From Streptomyces coacervatus (lineage in GTDB: Bacteria > Actinomycetota > Actinomycetes > Streptomycetales > Streptomycetaceae), in contig NZ_JARHTP010000005.1 of assembly GCF_029223485.1 (NCBI RefSeq), positions 248,001-312,000 of the forward strand: a stretch of 64,000 nt of DNA, written 5' to 3'. The translations under genes and the position numbers were made by a program. This document shows positions 27,211-36,709 of the stretch, in pieces. How positions within the stretch are numbered: position 1 is the first letter of the stretch; each line of letters starts with the position of its first letter. The notes below the pieces were generated by a model. The model was not told the DNA's origin. It searched no databases and saw nothing but the letters and a program-made list of their open reading frames with translations.

Positions 27211-28368
27211 GTGCGCCGTACGGTGTTCAACGAGGACCACGAGGCGTTCCGGGAGACCCTCCGGGCCTTCATCGAGGCCGAGGTCGTCCCCGTCTACGAC
27301 GAGTGGTTCGCTGCCGGCCAGGCGCCGCGCGACTTCTACTACAAGCTCGCCGAGCTCGGCATCTTCGGCATCCGCGTCGACGAGGAGTTCGGCGGCGCCG
27401 GCATCGACTCGTACAAGTTCGAGGCCGTGATGTACGAGGAGACGGCCCGCGCGGGCGTCCAGTTCGGCGGCTCCGGCGTGCACGTGCTGCTCGGCCTGCC
27501 GTACATCAAGATGCTCGCCACCGACGAGCAGAAGAAGCGCTTCCTGCCGAAGTTCGTCTCCGCCGAGGAGATGTGGGCCCTGGCGATGACCGAGCCGGGC
27601 ACCGGCTCCGACCTCGCGGGCATGAAGACCACCGCCAAGCTCTCCGAGGACGGCACGCACTACGTCCTCAACGGCTCCAAGACCTTCATCACCGGTGGCG
27701 TCCACGCCGACCGCGTGATCGTCTGCGCCCGCACCTCCGCACCCACGGCCGAGGACCGCCGCCACGGCATCTCCCTCTTCGCCGTGGACACCAAGTCCGA
27801 GGGCTACTCCATCGGCCGCAAGCTCGACAAGCTCGGCCTGAAGACCTCCGACACCGCGGAGCTCGCCTTCGTCGACGTCAAGGTGCCCGTCGAGGACCTG
27901 CTCGGCGAGGAGAACAAGGGCTTCTACTACCTGGGCCACAACCTCGCCTCCGAGCGCTGGGGCATCGCCTTCGGCGCCTACGCGCAGGCCAAGGCCGCCG
28001 TCCGGTTCGCCAAGGAGTACGTGCAGGAGCGCACCGTCTTCGGCAAGCCCGTCGCGTCCTTCCAGAACACCAAGTTCGAGCTGGCCGCCTGCCAGGCCGA
28101 GGTGGACGCGGCGGAAGCGGTCGCCGACCGTGCGCTCGAAGCCCTCGACGCCGGCGAGCTGACGCCCGCCGAGGCCGCCTCCGCCAAGCTGTTCTGCACC
28201 GAGGTCGCGCACCGCGTCATCGACCGCTGCCTCCAGCTGCACGGCGGCTACGGCTTCATGAACGAGTACCCGATCGCCCGCCTGTACGCGGACAACCGCG
28301 TCAACCGCATCTACGGCGGCACCAGCGAGATCATGAAGACGATCATCGCCAAGGACATGGGCCTGTAA
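27211..28368 (+). CDS. Acyl-CoA dehydrogenase
   Basis: A 385-residue FAD-dependent acyl-CoA dehydrogenase with LAMTEPGTGSDLAGM and the C-terminal LHGGYGFMNEYPIARLY and IYGGTSEIMKTI. It resembles long-chain-type actinobacterial FadE. The GTG is chosen because AAGGAGG lies five bases upstream; an in-frame ATG 11 codons earlier has no ribosome site. The upstream TGAGCAAGCGCTTAGA (27161-27176) contains an AAGCGCTT core and may be a repressor site. The thioesterase gene follows 46 bases later, so a fatty-acid beta-oxidation unit is plausible. Confidence 0.9.
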   Translation: MRRTVFNEDHEAFRETLRAFIEAEVVPVYDEWFAAGQAPRDFYYKLAELGIFGIRVDEEFGGAGIDSYKFEAVMYEETARAGVQFGGSGVHVLLGLPYIKMLATDEQKKRFLPKFVSAEEMWALAMTEPGTGSDLAGMKTTAKLSEDGTHYVLNGSKTFITGGVHADRVIVCARTSAPTAEDRRHGISLFAVDTKSEGYSIGRKLDKLGLKTSDTAELAFVDVKVPVEDLLGEENKGFYYLGHNLASERWGIAFGAYAQAKAAVRFAKEYVQERTVFGKPVASFQNTKFELAACQAEVDAAEAVADRALEALDAGELTPAEAASAKLFCTEVAHRVIDRCLQLHGGYGFMNEYPIARLYADNRVNRIYGGTSEIMKTIIAKDMGL

Positions 28369-28414
28369 GACTCGCGAAACCCAAGAAAAAGACTGGCGGG
28401 TACAACTGTCTGCC

Positions 28415-29290
28415 ATGAGCCAGGCACTTCAGGATCTCCTCGATCTGCTCGACCTTGAGCAGATCGAGGAGGACATCTTCCGCGGCCAGTCCCGGTCCGC
28501 CGTCGTCCCGCGCGTCTTCGGCGGACAGGTCGCGGCCCAGGCGCTGGTCGCCGCCGGGCGTACGGTCCCAGCGGACCGGCACGCCCACTCCCTGCACGCG
28601 TACTTCCTGCGCCCCGGCGACCCGGGCGCGCCCATCGTGTACACGGTCGAGCGCATCCGTGACGGCCGCTCCTTCACCACCCGCCGCGCGGTCGCGGTCC
28701 AGCACGGCAGGCCGATCTTCGCCCTGTCGGCCTCCTTCCAGACGTACGAGGACGGCCTCGACCACCAGACCCCGATGCCGCCCGCACCCGATCCGGCCAC
28801 ACTGCCCACCTCCCAGGAGCGGCTGCGCGGCTACGACCACATCGCGCCCGAGGTCGTGGAGAAGTTCCTTCAGGCGCGCGAGGCCGTCGATCTGCGGTAC
28901 GTCGAGGAGCCGCCGTACGGCAAGTTCGGCGAGCCGCGCGAGCCGCACTCCCAGGTGTGGTTCCGCACCAACGGCAAGCTGGCCGACGACCCCCTCCTCC
29001 ATGTCGTCCTCGCCACCTATGTCTCCGACATGACCCTCCTCGACTCGATCCTGCTCGCGCACGGCCGGGGCGGCTGGGCGGTCGGGGACGTGGTCGGGGC
29101 CTCGCTCGACCACGCCATGTGGTTCCACCGGCCGTTCCGCGCCGACGAATGGCTGCTGTACGACCAGGAGTCGCCGACGTCCCACGGCGGCCGCGGCCTC
29201 GGCCAGGCCCGCATCTACACGCAGGACGGGCAGCTCGCCGTCTCGGTGATCCAGGAAGGCCTGGTGCGCATCCCGCGCAATCTCGACTGA
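28415..29290 (+). CDS. tesB: Acyl-CoA thioesterase II
   Basis: A 291-residue double-hotdog thioesterase of the TesB family that hydrolyses medium- to long-chain acyl-CoA. Both halves are recognisable: the N-terminal FGGQVAAQALVAAGRTV with LHAYFLRPGDP, and the C-terminal SLDHAMWFHRPFRADEWLLYDQESP...GRGLGQARI. It lies downstream of an acyl-CoA dehydrogenase and probably in the same transcript. The stop codon is inside a 16-base tandem duplication. Confidence 0.93.
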   Translation: MSQALQDLLDLLDLEQIEEDIFRGQSRSAVVPRVFGGQVAAQALVAAGRTVPADRHAHSLHAYFLRPGDPGAPIVYTVERIRDGRSFTTRRAVAVQHGRPIFALSASFQTYEDGLDHQTPMPPAPDPATLPTSQERLRGYDHIAPEVVEKFLQAREAVDLRYVEEPPYGKFGEPREPHSQVWFRTNGKLADDPLLHVVLATYVSDMTLLDSILLAHGRGGWAVGDVVGASLDHAMWFHRPFRADEWLLYDQESPTSHGGRGLGQARIYTQDGQLAVSVIQEGLVRIPRNLD

Positions 29291-29319
29291 GCGCAAACTC
29301 GGTTGAGCGCAAACTCGGT
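29288..29319. repeat. Perfect 16-base tandem duplication at the tesB stop
   Basis: TGAGCGCAAACTCGGT occurs twice head to tail; the first TGA is the tesB stop and a third partial TGAG follows. A recent slippage event is the simplest origin. Confidence 0.85.
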
Positions 29320-29353
29320 TGAGATGGCCCCGCCGCCGCGCTGGGATGACCCC

Positions 29354-30022
29354 ATGACCGAATCATGGAACTGGCGGGGCGGGCGGATCCGGGACGCATT
29401 CCTCCAGGCGGCGGACACCGTCGCCGAACTGCTCGCCGAGCCCGCCGTGGCGGCGGCCTGGACCGAACCCGGCGTCCTCAAGGACTTCAGCGTGCACGGG
29501 CTCGCCGGGCACATGTTCTGGCAGGAGCTGGCCCTGCCCGGCATGCTCGCCGCGCCCCTCCCGCAGGAGCCGGTCGTATCCCTGCGTGCGTACTACCTGG
29601 AGAAGGTCATCTGGCTGGACGCCGGTGCCGACGCGCCCGTGAGCGCCCGTATCCGCCAGGGCGGCGAGGCCACGGCCGCGGACGGGCACACGGCACTGCA
29701 CGCACGCGTGCGTGAGGCGTTGGAGCGGCTGCGGGCGGAGATACCGAGCGCCCCCACCGCACGCCCGGTCCGCGTCCCCTCCTGGGGCGACTGGTCCCTC
29801 GAACTCGACGACTTCCTCCTCACCCGCCTCCTGGAACTCGTCGTCCACGCCGACGACTTGGCGTGCAGCGTGGGCCTGCCGACCCCGGAGTTCCCGGAGC
29901 GGGTGACCGCACCGGTCGTCGAACTGCTGGCACGGCTGGCGGTCCGCCGGCATGGGGCTGTGGATGTCGTTCGGGGGCTCGCTCGGGTGGAGCGGGCCCC
30001 GGCGTCCATCGCCGGGATCTAG
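29354..30022 (+). CDS. Mycothiol-dependent maleylpyruvate isomerase-family protein
   Basis: A 222-residue protein of the DinB-like MDMPI family: N-terminal four-helix region (FLQAADTVAELLAEP, FSVHGLAGHMFWQELALPGML) and a later LLTRLLELVVHADDLACSVG, which holds the metal-ligand His typical of the fold. Members are often mycothiol-dependent transferases; no substrate can be inferred. The start is uncertain: an ATG at 29324 (adding MAPPPRWDDP) is equally in frame, and neither has a strong ribosome site. Confidence 0.75.
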   Translation: MTESWNWRGGRIRDAFLQAADTVAELLAEPAVAAAWTEPGVLKDFSVHGLAGHMFWQELALPGMLAAPLPQEPVVSLRAYYLEKVIWLDAGADAPVSARIRQGGEATAADGHTALHARVREALERLRAEIPSAPTARPVRVPSWGDWSLELDDFLLTRLLELVVHADDLACSVGLPTPEFPERVTAPVVELLARLAVRRHGAVDVVRGLARVERAPASIAGI

Positions 30023-30029
30023 CCGCGGT

Positions 30030-30827
30030 TCATGCGAGCCCCGCCGCCTCCAGCAGATACGCCGTCATCGGGTCGTAGTGACGTGGGCTCGGCACATGGT
30101 CGTCCAGCGGGACCGTCACCTGTACGGTTCCCTCCGCCTCGGCGAGGAACAGGGCCGGGTCGTTGCAGTCCGCGTAGCCCACGGAGTCGATGCCGTGCTG
30201 GCCGGCGTAGCCCGCCCAGCCGTGGTCGGCCACGACCAGGTCGGGCAGGGGGCGGCCCTCGTTCTCAAGTGCCGTGAGGATGGCCTTCATCGGCTCGCCG
30301 GAGTGGGTGTGCCACAGGGTGGCGCCGTGCTCCAGGACCGCCACGTCCGCGAGTTGCCAGACGTACCCCTCGTCCGTCTGCAGCCCCTCCGGGATCACGA
30401 CGATCTCGCAACCCGCGGCGCGCAGCGCGGCGGCCGTCGCGCGGTGCACGTCGAGCAGGCCGCCCGGGTGGCCCGTCGCGAACAGCACCCGCTGCTGCCC
30501 CTCGGCCGCTTTGCGCAGGCGCGCCGCCATCCGCTCCAGACCGTCGACCGTCAGCTCGGGGTCGATGGTGTCCTGGCCGTACCGGTACTCGGGATCGTCG
30601 TTGACACCCACCCGCTCCGCCATCACCGCGAGTACGTCCTGCTCGTCGGTCCACCGGTCGCCGAGTTCCAGGCCGAGCCAGAAGTTGCGGACGCCGTTCG
30701 CGAGCTGGCGGTAGTGGGAGAGGTTGTTCTCGCGGGGCGTCGCGACATCGCCCGCAATGCGGGTCCGTACAAGGTGTTCGACGAGCTCGGCGCGGCTGGG
30801 TGTCCCGGGTATCGGCATGGAACCCAT
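30030..30827 (-). CDS. Actinobacterial phosphatase-family protein (PF15698-like)
   Basis: A 265-residue cytoplasmic protein. Segments such as VLFATGHPGGLLDVH, EIVVIPEGLQ and DLVVADHGWAGYAGQHGIDSVGYADCNDPAL fit a family called phosphatase in actinobacterial annotation, where His/Asp clusters could bind metal. Biochemical support is thin. The start is ambiguous between ATG codons at 30827 and 30818. It runs in the same direction as the PucR gene, 83 bases downstream of it. Confidence 0.65.
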   Translation of the reverse strand: MGSMPIPGTPSRAELVEHLVRTRIAGDVATPRENNLSHYRQLANGVRNFWLGLELGDRWTDEQDVLAVMAERVGVNDDPEYRYGQDTIDPELTVDGLERMAARLRKAAEGQQRVLFATGHPGGLLDVHRATAAALRAAGCEIVVIPEGLQTDEGYVWQLADVAVLEHGATLWHTHSGEPMKAILTALENEGRPLPDLVVADHGWAGYAGQHGIDSVGYADCNDPALFLAEAEGTVQVTVPLDDHVPSPRHYDPMTAYLLEAAGLA

Positions 30828-30910
30828 TGTGAGGCAGGTGACCGTGCGATTCCCTGGCGTCCGGCGCGCTGGGACGTGGGTCACGTACTCATCCGGACAG
30901 GCGCCCGTAC

Positions 30911-32410
30911 CTATTGCCGCCGCAGCGCGAACCACAGCTCCATGCGTACGTCCGGGTCGTCCAGGTCCGTGTCGAGGAGCGCGGCGCAGCGGGCGATGCG
31001 CTGGCGGACCGTGTTGCGGTGGACGGACAGGGCGACGGCCGTACGGTCCCAACTGCCGTGCAGGGACAGCCAGGTGCGTAGCGTCTCGGTCAGCGCGGGG
31101 GTGCCCGCGATCGGGGCGAGGAGTGTGCGGGCGTGCGCCGCGGCCTCGTCCGGCGGCACCAGGTCCGTGAGTCCGGCACGGTCGCCGTGCCGGACCAGCG
31201 CTGCGCGGGTGGCACGGGCGCGGGCCAGTGCGCGGGCGGCCTGGGTGTCGGCGGACGGCCACGCGGACGGGGCGACCGCGGCGCTGACGCCCAGCGTCCA
31301 GCCCGGTTGCGCGGCAGGTTCGCGGTCGGCGGGCACCAGGACCCGTACGACGTCGTCCGCCAGGTCGACCAGCGGCGACCCGAGGGCCGCCCCCAGCGCG
31401 GAGGCGGCCATCGGGAGGTGGGGGTCCCCCCGCTCGAGCGAAGTCGAGAGTGGGGGAGCCTGCGCATCCGGCCGGGCATGCACCACGAGCCACGGCCCGG
31501 ATCCGAGGAGGGCGGCCACATCGGCGGGCGGCGTCCCCAGCAGCAGCCGTACCAGCGCGGACGACCGCGCCGCCCCCGTGCCGCTCTGGTGCTCGCCGGT
31601 GAGGAGGGAGAGCAGGACGGCGGCGACCGAGGCGATGGTGTGGTCGCCGGGATCCCGCTGCGGCGCGGCGACCCCGAGTGCGAAGCCCCGACCGGCGCCG
31701 AGGGCATAGGCGGCGAGGTGAGTGCCGGCGGTGGTGTCGGTGGCGGAGGTGGGTGTACCCGGACCTGAGGGACGTACGACCTCCGCGAGCCCGGCCAGCG
31801 CTCCCCGTACCTCGTCGGCCTGTCCTCGCCCCGCCGACGCGATCTCCGCCCCCTCCGGCCCGTAGAGCACCGCCCATCCCCTCACCCGCTGGGCCAGCTG
31901 CCGCAGCACCGACGGCACCGGGTCCGGGCGGGACGCCGCCGCCGCGAGGCTCTGCTGGGCCTCCGTCACGCGGCGCAATTCGGCGAGGCGGGCCTGGGCC
32001 ATCAGCTGCCAGACGGCGCGGGCGACGCCGGAGAACGTGGTCTGCGGAGGAACCTCGACAAGCGGCAGCTCATACGCGTCGCACGCCGCCACCAGGGCGC
32101 GCGGCACCGTGTCGTGCACGGGAGCCAGCCCGAAGCCGAGGGCCGCGCCGCCCGCCGCGACGATCCTCGACACATAGTCGTCGAAGTAGGTGCCCGAGCT
32201 TGCCGCCTCCGGGACATGGACGCCCGCCGTCAGCAGCAGCTCCCCGCCCAGCAGATACGGGTACGGGTCGGCCATCTCCGAGGTGTGCGCCCAGTGGATC
32301 ACGATGCCGGGATCGGCCGGCCCAGCGATCTGCCGCAGGGCCAGATCCTCACGGGCCAGGAGTGACGCGAGGGGCACGGGTGGAGTAGGGGGAACCGCGG
32401 GATCCGGCAT
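30911..32410 (-). CDS. PucR-family regulator carrying an in-frame repeat insertion
   Basis: A 499-residue PucR-type activator: N-terminal PucR domain (LGGELLLTAGVHVPE... GFGLAPVHDTVPRALVAAC), a central GGDEF-like region, and the C-terminal helix-turn-helix (LSLHGSWDRTAVALSVHRNTVRQRI). It is divergent from the symporter-ureohydrolase-ThDP operon and probably controls it; PucR proteins often sense purine or amidino metabolites. The ATG at 32410 is preferred because GGAGGGA precedes it. Residues about 318-331 (APPLSTSLERGDPH) are encoded by a family A palindromic repeat, in frame and without a stop; the insert falls between conserved blocks. Confidence 0.85.
   Translation of the reverse strand: MPDPAVPPTPPVPLASLLAREDLALRQIAGPADPGIVIHWAHTSEMADPYPYLLGGELLLTAGVHVPEAASSGTYFDDYVSRIVAAGGAALGFGLAPVHDTVPRALVAACDAYELPLVEVPPQTTFSGVARAVWQLMAQARLAELRRVTEAQQSLAAAASRPDPVPSVLRQLAQRVRGWAVLYGPEGAEIASAGRGQADEVRGALAGLAEVVRPSGPGTPTSATDTTAGTHLAAYALGAGRGFALGVAAPQRDPGDHTIASVAAVLLSLLTGEHQSGTGAARSSALVRLLLGTPPADVAALLGSGPWLVVHARPDAQAPPLSTSLERGDPHLPMAASALGAALGSPLVDLADDVVRVLVPADREPAAQPGWTLGVSAAVAPSAWPSADTQAARALARARATRAALVRHGDRAGLTDLVPPDEAAAHARTLLAPIAGTPALTETLRTWLSLHGSWDRTAVALSVHRNTVRQRIARCAALLDTDLDDPDVRMELWFALRRQ
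31419..31458. repeat. Palindromic repeat, family A copy 2, inside the PucR gene
   Basis: Thirty-nine of 40 bases equal the intergenic copy at 886-925. Here it lies inside an intact reading frame and adds about 13 residues, so the element can be tolerated in a protein. Confidence 0.85.
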
Positions 32411-32532
32411 GGTGTGCGTTCCCTCCATTCAGCATGGGTCCAGTAGATGAAACGTACACTTCGCAGTCGCTTTCCAGCCACCTAGTGTCAGTGCTCATCA
32501 CCCGCCGGCGAGACCGAGCGAAGGAGGGCCCT

Positions 32533-33996
32533 GTGGCCGTCGACTACACAGTCATCGTCATCTACCTGGCCGGCATGCTGGCCATGGGCTGGTGGGGCAT
32601 GCGCCGCGCCAGGTCGAAGAGCGAGTTCCTGGTGGCCGGGCGCCGCCTCGGGCCCGCGATGTACTCCGGCACCATGGCCGCGATCGTCCTGGGCGGCGCG
32701 TCCACCATCGGCGGTGTCGGGCTGGGCTACCGGTACGGCCTCTCCGGTGCCTGGATGGTCTTCACCATCGGCCTCGGGCTGCTCGCCCTGTCCGTCTTCT
32801 TCTCCGCCCGCATCGCCCGCCTCAAGGTCTACACGGTCTCCGAGATGCTGGATCTCAGATACGGCGGCTGGGCGGGCGTGATCTCGGGCGTGGTCATGTG
32901 GGCGTACACGCTGATGCTCGCCGTCACCTCGACCATCGCCTACGCCACCATCTTCGACGTCCTCTTCGACATGAACCGCACCGTCGCGATCATCCTCGGC
33001 GGCTCGATCGTCGTCGCGTACTCGACCCTCGGCGGCATGTGGTCGATCACCCTGACGGACATGGTGCAGTTCGTCGTCAAGACGATCGGTGTGCTCCTGC
33101 TCCTCCTCCCCATCGCGGTCGTCAAGGCCGGCGGCTTCTCCGAGATGAAGGCCAAGCTGCCGACGTCGTACTTGGACCCGCTGGGCATCGGCGGCGAGAC
33201 GATCTTCACCTATGTCCTGATCTATACGTTCGGCATGCTCATCGGACAGGACATCTGGCAGCGCGTCTTCACCGCCCGCAGCGACAGGACGGCCAAGTGG
33301 GGCGGCACGGTCGCGGGTACCTACTGTCTCGCGTACGCCCTCGCCGGCGCCGTCATCGGTACGGCGGCCAAGGTGCTGTACCCGAAGCTCGGCAGCCCGG
33401 ACGACGCCTTCGCGACCATCGTCAAGGACGAACTCCCCATCGGTGTACGAGGGTTGGTGCTCGCCGCCGCCCTGGCCGCGGTGATGTCGACGTCCTCCGG
33501 CGCGCTGATCGCCTGCGCGACCGTCGCCAACAACGACATCTGGTCCCGGCTGCGGGGAGCGGTGCGTCCCTCGGGTGAGGAGCGCGACGAGGTCAAGGAC
33601 AACCGGCTCTTCATCCTCGTGATGGGCCTCGCCGTGATCGGTACGGCCATCGCGCTCAACAACGTCGTCGAGGCGCTGACGGTCGCGTACAACCTGCTCG
33701 TCGGCGGTCTCCTCGTGCCGATCCTCGGCGGCCTGCTGTGGAAGCGCGGCACCGTACAGGGCGCGCTGGCCTCGGTGATCGTCGGCGGCCTCGCGGTGAT
33801 CGGTCTGATGGCGGGCTACGGCATCCTCGCCAACGAGCCCGTCTACTACGGCCTTCTCCTGTCCCTCGTCGCATACGTCGCCGTGTCCCTGGCGACCCCG
33901 GCGACCGACGCGGCCGTACTCGCCGCCTGGCGGGACCGGCTCGCCGGGCGGGGCGCCCCTGAAGCCGAGGTCACCCCCGTCCCCGCTGCCCAGTAA
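32533..33996 (+). CDS. Sodium:solute symporter
   Basis: A 487-residue SSS-family permease with about 13 membrane segments, from VDYTVIVIYLAGMLAMGWWG to VYYGLLLSLVAYVAVSLA. The core signature GGASTIGGVGLGYRYG and the sodium-site region AAALAAVMSTSSGALIACATV are present. The GTG start follows AAGGAGGGCCCT. First gene of an operon with a ureohydrolase and a ThDP enzyme, so a guanidino or amino compound is the likely cargo; pairing of an SSS permease with a ureohydrolase is also seen in guanidinopropionate use by Pseudomonas. Confidence 0.9.
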   Translation: MAVDYTVIVIYLAGMLAMGWWGMRRARSKSEFLVAGRRLGPAMYSGTMAAIVLGGASTIGGVGLGYRYGLSGAWMVFTIGLGLLALSVFFSARIARLKVYTVSEMLDLRYGGWAGVISGVVMWAYTLMLAVTSTIAYATIFDVLFDMNRTVAIILGGSIVVAYSTLGGMWSITLTDMVQFVVKTIGVLLLLLPIAVVKAGGFSEMKAKLPTSYLDPLGIGGETIFTYVLIYTFGMLIGQDIWQRVFTARSDRTAKWGGTVAGTYCLAYALAGAVIGTAAKVLYPKLGSPDDAFATIVKDELPIGVRGLVLAAALAAVMSTSSGALIACATVANNDIWSRLRGAVRPSGEERDEVKDNRLFILVMGLAVIGTAIALNNVVEALTVAYNLLVGGLLVPILGGLLWKRGTVQGALASVIVGGLAVIGLMAGYGILANEPVYYGLLLSLVAYVAVSLATPATDAAVLAAWRDRLAGRGAPEAEVTPVPAAQ

Positions 33997-34052
33997 AGTC
34001 GTACAAGAAGTAGCACATACGCGATGAAGCGTAGGAAAGAAGGCATTACCCC

Positions 34053-35021
34053 ATGAGCAGCAACGAGACGCCCCGCGGCCCCGTCGACTCCTCCCGGATC
34101 CCGCGGTACGCCGGACCCGCGACCTTCGCCCGGCTCCCCCGCCTCGACGAGGTCGGCCGTGCCGATGTCGCCGTGGTGGGTGTGCCGTTCGACTCGGGCG
34201 TCTCCTACCGGCCGGGCGCCCGCTTCGGCGGCAACGCGATCCGCGAGGCGTCCCGGCTGCTGCGGCCGTACAACCCGGCGCAGGACGCGTCCCCGTTCGC
34301 GCTGGCGCAGGTGGCGGACGGCGGTGACATCGCCGTCAACCCCTTCAACATCAACGAGGCCGTCGAGACGGTCGAGGCGGCGGCGGACGACCTGCTGGGC
34401 ACGGGCGCGCGGCTGATGACCCTGGGCGGCGACCACACGATCGCGCTGCCGCTGCTGCGCTCGGTCGCGAAGAAGCACGGCCCGGTGGCCCTGCTCCACT
34501 TCGACGCGCACCTCGACACCTGGGACACGTACTTCGGCGCGGAGTACACGCACGGGACGCCGTTCCGGCGGGCGGTGGAGGAGGGCATCCTCGACACGGA
34601 GGCGCTGTCGCACGTGGGCACGCGCGGTCCGCTCTACGGCAAGCAGGATCTGACGGACGACGAGAAGATGGGCTTCGGGATCGTCACGTCTGCGGACATC
34701 TACCGCCGCGGCGCGGACGAGGTGGCCGACCAGCTGCGCCAGCGCATCGGCGACCGCCCCCTCTACATCTCGATCGACATCGACTGCCTGGACCCGGCGC
34801 ACGCACCCGGCACGGGAACGCCGGAGGCGGGCGGCATGACCTCCCGCGAACTCCTGGAGATCCTGCGGGGCCTGGCGTCCTGCAACCTGGTCTCCGCGGA
34901 TGTCGTCGAGGTGGCGCCCGCGTACGATCACGCGGAGATCACGTCGGTGGCCGCGTCCCACGCGGCGTACGAACTGACCACGATCATGTCCCGCCAGATT
35001 GCCGAGGCTCGCGCGAAGTGA
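34053..35021 (+). CDS. Agmatinase-family ureohydrolase
   Basis: Mn-dependent ureohydrolase of 322 residues that splits urea from a guanidino substrate. All metal motifs are intact: [15 protein letters not shown], and [19 protein letters not shown]. Family members include agmatinase, guanidinobutyrase, guanidinopropionase and proclavaminate amidinohydrolase, and sequence alone does not choose between them. The stop overlaps the next start by four bases (ATGA), coupling it to a ThDP enzyme, which is unusual for a simple polyamine agmatinase. Confidence 0.9.
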   Translation: MSSNETPRGPVDSSRIPRYAGPATFARLPRLDEVGRADVAVVGVPFDSGVSYRPGARFGGNAIREASRLLRPYNPAQDASPFALAQVADGGDIAVNPFNINEAVETVEAAADDLLGTGARLMTLGGDHTIALPLLRSVAKKHGPVALLHFDAHLDTWDTYFGAEYTHGTPFRRAVEEGILDTEALSHVGTRGPLYGKQDLTDDEKMGFGIVTSADIYRRGADEVADQLRQRIGDRPLYISIDIDCLDPAHAPGTGTPEAGGMTSRELLEILRGLASCNLVSADVVEVAPAYDHAEITSVAASHAAYELTTIMSRQIAEARAK

Positions 35022-36706
35022 CCCACGACCACGACCTGGAACTCCGCCCGACTCAGGCGCAGATCTCCGCTGCTCTGAATCCTCCTCCGGGCCGCAACGG
35101 CGGAGACCTGGTCGTGGAAACGCTGTCCGGGCTGGGCGCGACGACGGTCTTCGGCCTGCCGGGCCAGCACGCGCTGGGCATGTTCGACGCGTTGCGCCGG
35201 TCCGACCTGCGGTACATCGGCCTGCGGGTGGAGAACAACGCGGGGTTCGCGGCGGACGCGTACGGCAGGATCACGGGCGAGGCCGCCCCGCTTCTCCTCT
35301 CGACCGGCCCGGGCGCGCTGACGTCACTCGCCGCACTGCAGGAGGCACGCGCGGCCTCCGCCCCCGTACTGGCGATCAGCAGCCAGATCCCGACGACGGG
35401 GCTGGGCGGCGGCCGCCACGGCTATCTGCATGAACTCCCGGACCAGGCAGCCTCGTTCAGGGGCGTGGTGAAGTCGGTCCACACGGTGCGCACGCAGTCC
35501 CAGATCCCGTCGGCGATCGCGGAGGCGTGGAAGTCGGCACTGACGGCTCCGCATGGTCCGGTGTGGGTGGAGATCCCGCAGGACGTGCTGCTGGCGCAGA
35601 CTTCGATCCCGGTGGTGACGGGCGGCGATGCCTTCCCCGAGGACCTGCCTCCGCGCCCCGAACTCACCGCGGTGGCGGCCGACTTGCTGTCGCGCGCGGC
35701 ACGTCCGGCGATCATCGCGGGCGGGGGAGTGGTACGGGCGGACGCGTCGGGGAAGCTGAGGCAGCTGGCGGAGCGGCTGCAGGCGCCGGTCGTCGCGACT
35801 CCCGGCGGCAAGGGCGCGTTCCCCTGGAAGCACCCGCTGTCGTTGCAGTCCTGGATCGAGGACCGCCACACCACGGACTTCCTGGAGGACGCGGACGTAC
35901 TGTTGGTGGTGGGCTCGGGACTCGGTGAACTGTCTTCGAACTACCACACGTTCAAGCCGCGGGGCCGGGTCATCCAGATCGAGGCGGACCTCGGCAAGCT
36001 GGAGTCCAACCACCCCGCTCTGGGCATCCACGCGGACGCGCGCCTCGCGCTGCAGGCGCTGCTGGAGACGGTGGAGGAGCGCACGGACCCCGCTGCCCCG
36101 GAGCGGGTACGGGAGGTGCTGGCGAAGGTCGCCGAGCGCATCGCCGCCCAGGAACTCACCCTGGAACAGGACGTGTTGGCGACCGTCCGCCGGGCCCTCC
36201 CCGCAGACTCCCCGTCCTTCTGGGACATGACCATCCTGGCCTACTGGGCCTGGTCGGCCTTCGATGCCAAGGGCCCCAACCTCCTGCACTCCGCCCAGGG
36301 CGCCGGCGGCCTCGGCTACGGCTTCCCGGCGGCACTGGGAGCGGCGGCCGCGGACCCGACCCGGCCGGTGCTGGCGGTCTCGGGCGACGGCGGGGCGCTC
36401 TACTCGATCGCGGAGCTGGCGACGGCGAAGCAGTACGACCTGAACGTCACCTGGCTGATCGTCGACGACGGCGGTTACGGCATCCTGCGCGAGTACATGA
36501 CGGACGCGTTCGGGGAGGCGACGGCGACGGAGCTGACGCGGCCGGACTATGTGGCGCTCGCCGCGTCCTTCGGTGTCCCGGGGGTCCTGACGACCCCCGA
36601 GACCCTGGAGACCGACCTGTCGAAGGCGCTGTCGCAGCCGGGACCTTCAGTGGTCGTGCTGCCCGCTGTGCTGCGGATGTTCGCGCCCACGCATCTGGAG
36701 GGCTGA
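35018..36706 (+). CDS. ThDP-dependent acetolactate synthase-like enzyme
   Basis: A 562-residue enzyme with the three ThDP domains: PYR domain with the catalytic Glu in [15 protein letters not shown], central domain, and PP domain with [17 protein letters not shown] ending in IVDDGGYG (Asp-Asp-Gly rather than the common Asn-Asn). It could be a 2-oxo acid decarboxylase or carboligase. It is translationally coupled to the ureohydrolase, so its substrate is probably the amino or oxo acid left after urea release. A clavam-type ceaS role is unlikely because no beta-lactam synthetase is present. Confidence 0.85.
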   Translation: MTHDHDLELRPTQAQISAALNPPPGRNGGDLVVETLSGLGATTVFGLPGQHALGMFDALRRSDLRYIGLRVENNAGFAADAYGRITGEAAPLLLSTGPGALTSLAALQEARAASAPVLAISSQIPTTGLGGGRHGYLHELPDQAASFRGVVKSVHTVRTQSQIPSAIAEAWKSALTAPHGPVWVEIPQDVLLAQTSIPVVTGGDAFPEDLPPRPELTAVAADLLSRAARPAIIAGGGVVRADASGKLRQLAERLQAPVVATPGGKGAFPWKHPLSLQSWIEDRHTTDFLEDADVLLVVGSGLGELSSNYHTFKPRGRVIQIEADLGKLESNHPALGIHADARLALQALLETVEERTDPAAPERVREVLAKVAERIAAQELTLEQDVLATVRRALPADSPSFWDMTILAYWAWSAFDAKGPNLLHSAQGAGGLGYGFPAALGAAAADPTRPVLAVSGDGGALYSIAELATAKQYDLNVTWLIVDDGGYGILREYMTDAFGEATATELTRPDYVALAASFGVPGVLTTPETLETDLSKALSQPGPSVVVLPAVLRMFAPTHLEG

Positions 36707-36709
36707 CCC

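Noticed and set aside
32429..32532. Possible guanidine riboswitch before the symporter-ureohydrolase operon
   Set aside because: No conserved ykkC-type core or matching helices could be seen in this short leader; PucR control is the simpler view.
35018..36706. ThDP enzyme plus ureohydrolase as a clavam (ceaS/pah-like) start
   Set aside because: No beta-lactam synthetase, clavaminate synthase or other clavam gene is present, and a transporter with PucR regulator points to catabolism.
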